From the NCBI GenBank assembly GCA_947380605.1, contig CANCRO010000014.1, forward strand, positions 1 through 43,247: a stretch of DNA of 43,247 nt, given 5' to 3'. Under the pieces are notes generated by a model. It was not told the DNA's origin and did no database searches. It saw only the letters and a list, made by a program, of their open reading frames with translations. The DNA is from Chitinophagaceae bacterium (lineage in GTDB: Bacteria; Bacteroidota; Bacteroidia; Chitinophagales; Chitinophagaceae). The position numbers and the translations under genes were made by a program. Within the stretch, counting starts at the first letter, position 1, and every line of letters starts with the position of its first letter. This document shows positions 36,296-42,139 of this stretch, in pieces.

Positions 36296-36760
36296 TTATT
36301 TGAACTCGTTAATATAATTATTTCTCTTAAGTAATATTTGAATGCAATTTTCAATTTGTTTTTTTATCTCACTAATATCATCACTATTTGACAAATTTTG
36401 TAATTGATTTACACAGTCTGCTAAATCATGATCGTTTTGATAAATAACAAACAACTCATCTTCCTTAATTTGATTATCACTAAAAAAACCAGTTACACCA
36501 TAAGGTGCGAATTTAACTTTAGACAGAAACGTATTGACTTGTTTCCTTGACTCCTCTATTAAATTCATAGTTTCTTTATCCTTCTTTTTAAGCGCTTCAT
36601 AAATTCTAGAATTAAATGTTTTTTCAATTTCGACAAGTTGAGACACTATAGAATCTCTTAAAATTTTATCACAATTTCGGCGACCATCACGCTCAGCATA
36701 ACCGCTATACCCAGGTATTAGAGATCCTATTCTGTCAAATATATTTTTAACCCTATCCAT
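36296..36760 (-). CDS. Charged helical protein, first gene of the SPFH operon
   Basis: The 154-aa protein has no signal peptide or membrane segment. It starts MDRVKNIFDRIGSLIPGYSG and then has YAERDGRRNCDKILRD, a motif I recall from a conserved family next to SPFH/PspA-type genes, without a firm name. The central part (VSQLVEIEKTFNSRIYEALKKKDKETMNLIEESRKQVN) is strongly helical. It occupies the place where ydjF (a PspA homologue) sits in Bacillus but is much shorter and not an obvious PspA. Candidate role: a PspA-like partner or regulator of the SPFH protein (inference). Confidence 0.68.
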   Translation of the reverse strand: MDRVKNIFDRIGSLIPGYSGYAERDGRRNCDKILRDSIVSQLVEIEKTFNSRIYEALKKKDKETMNLIEESRKQVNTFLSKVKFAPYGVTGFFSDNQIKEDELFVIYQNDHDLADCVNQLQNLSNSDDISEIKKQIENCIQILLKRNNYINEFK

Positions 36761-36929
36761 TCTAATAAATTTTATTGATCGATATACTTACTGATTTAAG
36801 AAACATAAACATAATTATTTTTTTTTTAATTAAATTCAACTTAACCCATTTTTTTTTATAAATACCACAAATAGGGTATTTTTCAGCGATTACACCTAAC
36901 CGTTATAACATATTTTACCAGCAAAACTA

Positions 36930-37115
36930 GGATATTTTCGTATTGTCAAATGTCGAAACCCTTGGTTCAATTCTTTAAATTGATATAAATTAATTGCTGA
37001 TTTCTGTTTTTCGGCCCATACCACCATTAGAATTTTTGTAGAAACTTGTGCTTGTAGAATTGAATTTAAAAATATCAAAACCACACAAAAGGTGAAATTA
37101 ATTTTTTTCCATGTG
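36930..37115 (-). pseudogene. Degenerate 5' fragment of a paralog-B gene copy
   Basis: The minus strand encodes a signal-peptide-like VVLIFLNSILQAQVSTKI and then MVVWAEKQKSAINLYQFKELNQG, matching the N-terminus of paralog B (VVLIFLHSILQAQVSPKIPM, MVVWAGIPKAEINEYRFNELKQM). The nucleotide match in 37014-37104 is about 92% by eye against 32598-32690. The start codon is out of frame because of an indel, and the homology stops after about 60 codons. This is a remnant of a third family copy or a duplicated 5' end. Confidence 0.82.
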
Positions 37116-37241
37116 AATCTAAATTAAGCAATATCCAAAATTAAATTAACATCAAATTTCCTTACCCTATTAAAATCACTAATTTGAAAAAAGCAATTTT
37201 ATTTCTTGAACTTACAAATAGTTTCTATTATAAAAAACATT

Positions 37242-37249
37242 TATATTTG
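37242..37249 (+). promoter_or_regulatory. -7 promoter element for the LamG lipoprotein gene
   Basis: TATATTTG is an exact TAnnTTTG match, 57 bases upstream of the ATG at 37307, giving a leader of about 50 nt. A matching -33 TTTG is not obvious at the right spacing. Confidence 0.4.
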
Positions 37250-37306
37250 CTTTTTAAAATTTAGCGATGTTTAATATCCACGAGTTTTTAATAAAAAATT
37301 AAAAGA

Positions 37307-38308
37307 ATGAAAAAATTACTATTTATTTTGTCAATGATGTTGATAGTATTTGCATATACATCCTGTGAAAAAAGTGTTGATTATTCTGCAGACATTTCTG
37401 CACTAAAGTCTGCGGTGGTTGGCTTACAAAAAACAGTCGATTCATTGAATACCGCATTGAATGTAACCAATAGAGACCTTTTTAATGTAACAAAAAGCAT
37501 TGATTCAATTCGGACAAAAGTTAATACTATTGTTGTACAGATTGATTTACTGACCACGCAGTTGAATACTGCAACTGTAAACATATCGGACATTAGTAAA
37601 AAAATCATTGATTTGCAAACCCAACTTAATTCATTGACAGCCCAGCTAAATGTGCTGTCAGCTAGCCAAAAAAAATATTTTGTAGCTGTTAATTATTTAG
37701 ATTATTCAAAGGCTGAGTTAATTGATACTACTCAATGGCATTACGTTGCTTTATTGTTTTATCCGGATAGACGAAATGAGATTTTTATTGACGGTATAAA
37801 AAAAGTTGATTTTTACAGGGCAAATGTAGCTTATAATTATTCAAAGTTTTATCTAGGAGCTTCATTTTATACTGCCTTCAGTGCTTATTACAAAGGTGCG
37901 CTTGATGAGTTAAGGGTTTCAAATATTGTTAGGTCACAGAAGGAAATTCAAGACTACTATATAAAGGCAATGGGTACAACGGATGGCGTCTTAAAAGTGG
38001 GTACTCAGCAATTGGATGCTTCCACTATCGGTCTGTGGCATTTTGATGAAGCCTCTGGAACGATACTAACTAATTCGGTTACTAATGCGTCAAACGGAAT
38101 CTTGACTAGCAGTTGTAAATTCATGGTAGGCGGTAAAAGTGGTAATGCACTCTATTTTAATGGGATTGATTCGAGGGGGGATTGCAATATTAATATCCCT
38201 GAATCACCTTTGACAATTGAATTTTGGTTTAAAAGCTCCACTCCTGGTGGTGTTATGGTTCAGCCATACGGAGTTTTTAGTACGGATATCCACTTTGTAA
38301 TGCAATAA
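37307..38308 (+). CDS. Lipoprotein with coiled-coil stalk and permuted LamG-like domain
   Basis: The 333-aa protein has a lipoprotein signal with lipobox Cys20 (FAYTSC). Residues 27-118 form a heptad-type coiled-coil stalk (leucine and isoleucine repeats). The rest resembles two halves of a LamG/concanavalin-like lectin domain in reverse order: the C-terminal half (WHYVALLFYPDRRNEIFIDG at 144-163, GALDELRVSN at 197-206) comes before the N-terminal half (GLWHFDEASGT at 242-252, ALYFNGIDSRGD at 281-292, EFWFKSSTPGG at 305-315). It probably reaches from the outer membrane as a trimer or similar to bind a ligand (inference). It stands alone. Confidence 0.75.
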   Translation: MKKLLFILSMMLIVFAYTSCEKSVDYSADISALKSAVVGLQKTVDSLNTALNVTNRDLFNVTKSIDSIRTKVNTIVVQIDLLTTQLNTATVNISDISKKIIDLQTQLNSLTAQLNVLSASQKKYFVAVNYLDYSKAELIDTTQWHYVALLFYPDRRNEIFIDGIKKVDFYRANVAYNYSKFYLGASFYTAFSAYYKGALDELRVSNIVRSQKEIQDYYIKAMGTTDGVLKVGTQQLDASTIGLWHFDEASGTILTNSVTNASNGILTSSCKFMVGGKSGNALYFNGIDSRGDCNINIPESPLTIEFWFKSSTPGGVMVQPYGVFSTDIHFVMQ

Positions 38309-38583
38309 TAATCATGGAGACCAGAAACCAATCAAACGGGGCATCATTCTGAAAAGCCATATGAGTAAGAGTAAATTAACTTTTAAGAATTAATGCCTTA
38401 AGATATTGAGGGTTTAATATTTCAATTAACAAATTTTACTACTTACAAATTAATTACAAAAGTTCTCTGTCAATTATGCAAATCAAATAAGGGGCTTTAT
38501 ATTAGCCAACATGAGACCATTCATTAAAACGGGGAGACAGAGGTATCTTAGGATATTCACCATCTTTTATTTTATTTTGATAT

Positions 38584-38907
38584 ATGAATAAATTTTATCT
38601 AATTGTAATTTTAGTTTTTACTATTTTCTTTGGCTGTAAAAAATCTAGTTCTGACACTTCTTCAACAGGAACTAAATCTTACAAGGTTGTTGCTGAGGTT
38701 GATTGTCCTTTTAATCAGCAGGTACAAGACATTTCTAGTTATGATACATATGTTGGATTCGACTCTCCCTCTTTTACACCAAAGGCAAATACATGGTATA
38801 AAAATACTGAAAATCTATATTTCAAGATTGGGGCTGACGCAACACCTAAAAGTAAAATGTCACAAAGAATTCTAATTTCCGAGCATTATACCACTTATTG
38901 TCAATAG
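38584..38907 (+). CDS. Small lipoprotein of unknown function
   Basis: The 107-aa protein starts MNKFYLIVILVFTIFFGCKKS, with a lipoprotein signal and lipobox Cys18 followed by Lys-Lys-Ser. After a Ser/Thr-rich linker it has KVVAEVDCPFNQQVQDISSYDTY and ends in HYTTYCQ, leaving two further cysteines that may pair. I do not recognise a family. It lies between the LamG lipoprotein gene and the tRNA/integration site. Confidence 0.65.
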   Translation: MNKFYLIVILVFTIFFGCKKSSSDTSSTGTKSYKVVAEVDCPFNQQVQDISSYDTYVGFDSPSFTPKANTWYKNTENLYFKIGADATPKSKMSQRILISEHYTTYCQ

Positions 38908-39115
38908 TTTTAAAGTTAGTATATAAAAATTGGCCTCCAACTTCACTTTATTATTCACCATATCCTATAGAACAATAGTTTGATTATTTCTTATAAATTA
39001 TGAATAATCAAACTATATAGGTGTTTAAAAATTGAACTTTTGCCTAATTATTAAAAAAAATCTATTCTCCTTTTTTCATTTGTTTTCATTTAGTTTTTGC
39101 AAATTTTTTGCAAGA

Positions 39116-39156
39116 AAAAAGGGTTTAAGAAGTTTTATCTTCCTAAACCCTTGATT
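39116..39156 (-). terminator. Terminator downstream of the disrupted tRNA-Val gene
   Basis: An inverted repeat, GGGTTTA...GAAG with CTTC...TAAACCC (about 39121-39134 and 39139-39150), is followed on the minus strand by a T run. It lies 10-40 bases past the tRNA 3' end and fits the original tRNA transcript terminator, left on the host side of the insertion. Confidence 0.6.
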
Positions 39157-39163
39157 ATCAGTG

Positions 39164-39210
39164 TGGGAGTTGACGGGGTCGAACCGCCGACCCTCTGCTT
39201 GTAAGGCAGA
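39164..39210 (-). repeat. 3' half of a tRNA-Val(UAC) gene; attachment site of the integrative element
   Basis: The minus strand reads an anticodon arm TCTGC-CTTACAA-GCAGA with anticodon UAC (39201-39203), the variable loop, a T arm (GGCGG-TTCGACC-CCGTC, one wobble pair) and the 3' acceptor strand AACTCCC-A ending at 39164. CCA is not encoded. The D arm and 5' acceptor strand are missing: to the right the sequence switches to AT-rich DNA at 39211 with the integrase about 165 bases away. This is the left-behind end of a tRNA split by insertion. The restored tRNA should lie at the far right end of the element, outside the window. Confidence 0.88.
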
Positions 39211-39343
39211 TTTTTTAAGATTTCTTTCCTATTCTTCCCTTTTCCAATTTTTTCTTTTTCTTTCAAAATACTTATCAGTATTGAGTTTCATAAAAATAAA
39301 TATTTCTTTTAATATCATTTGTATTCCATTTTTCACCAACTTT

Positions 39344-39365
39344 GTATGCAAATTGTATGCAAATT
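39344..39365 (+). repeat. Two tandem 11-bp repeats upstream of the integrase
   Basis: GTATGCAAATT occurs twice in direct tandem (39344-39354, 39355-39365), ending 10 bases before the integrase ATG at 39376. One copy per helical turn suggests binding sites for integrase, excisionase or an autoregulator. Confidence 0.6.
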
Positions 39366-39375
39366 TAAAAAAACA

Positions 39376-40647
39376 ATGAAAGCAACTACAACAATTATTA
39401 TTGATACGCGCAAACCATTGAAAAATGGAAAGTCGCCAGTTAAACTTAGGATAACCTATAATAGGAAGCAAAGATATTACCCTGCAGATTTAAGCTTAAC
39501 AGCTGATGAGTTTGATATGGTTCGAGGAAAGAACCCTAAGGCTGATTTTAAGAAATTGAAATTGAAGCTAGATGCACTTGAACAAAAGGCAAACAAGATA
39601 ATTGATGAGTTAGCTGTATTTGACTTTGGAATTTTTAAAAAAAAACTATATAACGATCAACAAGTTCGTGATGATGTTTATGCTTACTTTGAAAAAATGA
39701 TTATCACCTATACAGAAAAGGGTAATTTAGGAACTGCTTCAAATTACAACTGCAGCTTAAATTCTTTTATGGATTTTAAAGGGCATAAGAAAAAAAAGAA
39801 CGATAATGACAGTAAGGGTATTAAGCCTAAACTTCCTTTCTTAGAAATTACAGTTGAATTTTTAGAAAAATATGAAAAATGGTTATTAGATGCTGGAAAA
39901 TCTGTTACAACAGTAAGCATCTATGTAAGGTCATTAAGATCAGTAATCAATCATGCCTTGGCAGACGGTAGCTTGTCGAAGGATTACAATTTCCCATTTG
40001 GAAGTAAAAACAAGTATAAATACCAGATAACAACTGGTAAAAATATTAAGAAGGCGCTAACATTAGCTGAAATAAAACTTTTCTTTGATTACATACCTGA
40101 GGTCGGATCATGGGAAGAAAAGGCACTTAACTACTGGATTTTTAGCTATTTAGCAAATGGAATGAATATGAAGGATGTTGTCAATCTGCGGTATAAGGAT
40201 ATAGATGGGGAGTACATCAAATTTATTCGAGCCAAAACTAGAAACACTAATAATGTGATAACACCTATTTCAATATTTCAAAGTATAGAAATTAAGAATA
40301 TAATTAACAAATGGGGTAATCCGGACACAAATAAAGAAAATCTTATCTTCCCTATTCTAAACCTTGAAGACTCGCCTATAAAACAACGTGCAGTTTTGCA
40401 GCAGTTCATTAAAATGGTTAACAAGTATATGGGGATTATTGCAAAAAAGGTGGGGATTGATAAGCCATGTACAACATATTATGCTAGGCATTCATTCAGT
40501 ACTGTCTTGAAGCGCTCAGGAGCCAATGTACAGTTTATATCAGAGGCTCTTGGACACAGCAGCATCAACACCACTAAGGCATATCTGGATAGTTTTGAAG
40601 ATGAAACTAAAAAAGAAATGTCCAAGGCGTTAACGGCATTTAATTAA
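39376..40647 (+). CDS. Tyrosine recombinase/integrase of a tRNA-Val integrative element
   Basis: The 423-aa integrase starts at the ATG at 39376 (MKATTTIIIDTRKPLKNGK). An upstream in-frame ATG at 39319 runs through the tandem repeats and is unlikely. It has an N-terminal arm-binding domain (about 1-95), a core-binding SAM-like domain (about 100-205) and a catalytic domain with Lys287 (RAKT), Arg371 (YYARHSF), His394 (LGHSS) and the nucleophile Tyr403 (KAYLDSF). The first catalytic Arg, usually in G-[LM]-R, is not present (NGMNMKDVVNL), and the His of HxxR is Tyr368, both seen in Bacteroidota integrases such as IntDOT relatives. It lies next to the tRNA-Val attachment site. Confidence 0.93.
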   Translation: MKATTTIIIDTRKPLKNGKSPVKLRITYNRKQRYYPADLSLTADEFDMVRGKNPKADFKKLKLKLDALEQKANKIIDELAVFDFGIFKKKLYNDQQVRDDVYAYFEKMIITYTEKGNLGTASNYNCSLNSFMDFKGHKKKKNDNDSKGIKPKLPFLEITVEFLEKYEKWLLDAGKSVTTVSIYVRSLRSVINHALADGSLSKDYNFPFGSKNKYKYQITTGKNIKKALTLAEIKLFFDYIPEVGSWEEKALNYWIFSYLANGMNMKDVVNLRYKDIDGEYIKFIRAKTRNTNNVITPISIFQSIEIKNIINKWGNPDTNKENLIFPILNLEDSPIKQRAVLQQFIKMVNKYMGIIAKKVGIDKPCTTYYARHSFSTVLKRSGANVQFISEALGHSSINTTKAYLDSFEDETKKEMSKALTAFN

Positions 40648-40671
40648 AAAACTTCGAACACATTTAATAGA

Positions 40672-41589
40672 ATGTTAAACATTAAATTACCGGAAAACTG
40701 TGATAAAGAGCCCGTAAGGTTTTTTAAAATAATTGCGCATACGGATCTAATAAGTACAGTAAAAAATTATTTTATTTCCATGTTTAATAACGCAGATTAT
40801 AAGGATTTATTACAAGTTGCCTCTTGGAAATACGATACCGAAATAGATGAGTTTTTTGTTTCACGAAATGCTGATTCTATTTTACCCCAAGGAAGACCAC
40901 TCTCTGTAATACAAGAAACAAAAAAAATTATTGAATATCAAATTGATTTGTCTATCCATTTTTTAGATAAAAAAGCAAATGGAGATTGTCGAGAAAAATC
41001 TAAAAAAGAATTTTTTAAAAATATAATTAATATACTAAGCTCCTCTGCAAAAGCTATAAACCATAGTGATTTAAACAAAAAATACTATAATGAACTTAAC
41101 TATCCATTTGCGAAAATTGGCAGTTATATATATATTAAGCATGGGGATTATATAAACAAAAAGGATGATTATTTAAACGATTTGTTTTCTAAATATGAAC
41201 AAACAAACTTGGCTTATAAGCCAAAGGACCTGAGCATTAATGTTATAAAAGATATTTTTACGATTGAAGATAAAAAAAAGAAAACAATCTTTCAATTTGA
41301 GAACCCTGACTCTGAAAAGCTTTTGAAATATTTTATGTACGGGCAATTTGAAAAAATAAAGACTCCGATAAACATCTTGTCCAAAGTTGAACCAGCTTAC
41401 TATCTAATTTTTAAACTATGCCAATACCTCAACTTTACAGAGTCTGATGTTATGAAAAAAAATACATTTAAAATAAATGGACAAAAATATTATGACACTT
41501 CGGCATATTCCGCTAAAAACAGAATTGCAAAAAGAAGAAATGGCATAAAAAGTCAAATTGACAGTATTATTTATTCCAATTTATCATAG
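40672..41589 (+). CDS. Unknown 305-aa element-borne protein
   Basis: The protein is 305 aa and Lys/Asn/Ile-rich, without a signal peptide or membrane segment. It starts 24 bp after the integrase stop and is probably co-transcribed with it. I recognise no domain. The chain is mostly helical in appearance, with two parts (about 1-125 and 155-305). The C-terminus, DTSAYSAKNRIAKRRNGIKSQIDSI, is basic and could bind DNA. The position between integrase and excisionase-like genes resembles that of regulators such as RteC in Bacteroidota elements, but no clear RteC motif is visible. Confidence 0.65.
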   Translation: MLNIKLPENCDKEPVRFFKIIAHTDLISTVKNYFISMFNNADYKDLLQVASWKYDTEIDEFFVSRNADSILPQGRPLSVIQETKKIIEYQIDLSIHFLDKKANGDCREKSKKEFFKNIINILSSSAKAINHSDLNKKYYNELNYPFAKIGSYIYIKHGDYINKKDDYLNDLFSKYEQTNLAYKPKDLSINVIKDIFTIEDKKKKTIFQFENPDSEKLLKYFMYGQFEKIKTPINILSKVEPAYYLIFKLCQYLNFTESDVMKKNTFKINGQKYYDTSAYSAKNRIAKRRNGIKSQIDSIIYSNLS

Positions 41590-41668
41590 CTTCTCCGCCA
41601 ACCTTACCATAGATCCTAAAATCTATTTGATTAACCATAGGTTCTCCGCCAACCTTACTATAACCAGT
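41584..41668 (+). repeat. Pair of 28-bp imperfect direct repeats, 51-bp period
   Basis: Two copies of a sequence with the core TTCTCCGCCAACCTTAC (41591-41607 and 41642-41658) are repeated 51 bases apart, with flanking CATAG and ATA also shared (about 25 of 28 positions). Between them is a 6-bp hairpin (ATAGAT/ATCTAT). A third, broken copy (AGGTTCT ... CGCCAA) lies near 41964. They sit between the 305-aa gene and the HTH gene. Confidence 0.75.
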
Positions 41669-41721
41669 ACTGCACTAGCTCAACGGCATTCGGTTTGACA
41701 TCATGATTGAAATTTTTAATT

Positions 41722-41952
41722 ATGGTATACATGAATGTCGAAGAATTAAGCAATTACATTAGGCTTAGCCGTTCTTGCGTTTACAAAAAAGTAATGAATA
41801 ACCAAATCCCGTTTATTAAGACAAATGGTAAACTTTTATTCAAACAAGAAACCATTGACCAATGGTTAGAAAAGCATTCTCATGCTACAGTGACAGAACT
41901 CACAAACAATATTTCCGAATTATTAAAACCCCAAAGAAAACAAAGGCACTAA
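41722..41952 (+). CDS. Excisionase-like helix-turn-helix protein
   Basis: The 76-aa protein (start at the ATG at 41722; 41731 would also fit) has the MerR/excisionase winged-helix motif: MNVEELSNYIRLSRSCVYKKVMNNQIPFIKTNGKLLFKQETIDQWLEKH. A basic tail (KPQRKQRH) follows. Such proteins bend DNA at attachment sites or regulate excision and transfer genes. It lies just after the direct repeats, which are candidate binding sites, and before the DUF3987 gene. Confidence 0.8.
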   Translation: MVYMNVEELSNYIRLSRSCVYKKVMNNQIPFIKTNGKLLFKQETIDQWLEKHSHATVTELTNNISELLKPQRKQRH

Positions 41953-42139
41953 CAATGTGTAACGGAGGTTCTAGTAACGCCAAATTCCTCCTTTAACATA
42001 TATAAGTTACAACCCAGGTACCGTATTTCCTCTAGGTGAAAATTAATAGGCATCGAAAAACGGAATAAACAATTTTTTCAAAACGTTGCATCCAAATGAG
42101 GCTCTGCTCCAACAATTTTAACCAACTAAAAAAATTAAC

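Larger units (their letters stand above)
36761..37306. other. Intergenic region (546 bp) with promoter candidates and a gene remnant
   Basis: This region holds the upstream part of the SPFH operon (a near-consensus -7 TATGTTTA on the minus strand at 36806-36813), a short hairpin (36861-36866 and 36875-36880), the decayed copy of the paralog-B 5' end (about 36930-37115) and the promoter of the LamG lipoprotein (37242-37249). Confidence 0.45.
38908..39375. other. Intergenic stretch with hairpins, tRNA remnant and element boundary
   Basis: This stretch contains a 14-bp inverted repeat (38975-38988 and 39003-39016, 14-nt loop), the terminator of the former tRNA (39120-39150), the 3' tRNA-Val remnant (39164-39210), and an 11-bp tandem repeat (39344-39365) immediately before the integrase start. 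No protein-coding gene is likely; an apparent reading frame over the tRNA is an artefact. Confidence 0.6.

Noticed and set aside
36806-36813. TATGTTTA as promoter of the SPFH operon
   Set aside because: It matches TAnnTTTG at 7 of 8 positions but lacks a well-spaced -33 element in AT-rich DNA; mentioned only within the intergenic entry.
38975-39016. 14-bp inverted repeat with 14-nt loop as terminator or RNA gene
   Set aside because: No T tract follows on either strand and no RNA family is recognised; recorded only as part of the intergenic entry.
39161-39379. Reading frame starting MWELTGSNRRPSACKAD on the plus strand
   Set aside because: It is antisense translation of the tRNA-Val 3' half, a well-known artefact in annotations, not a gene.
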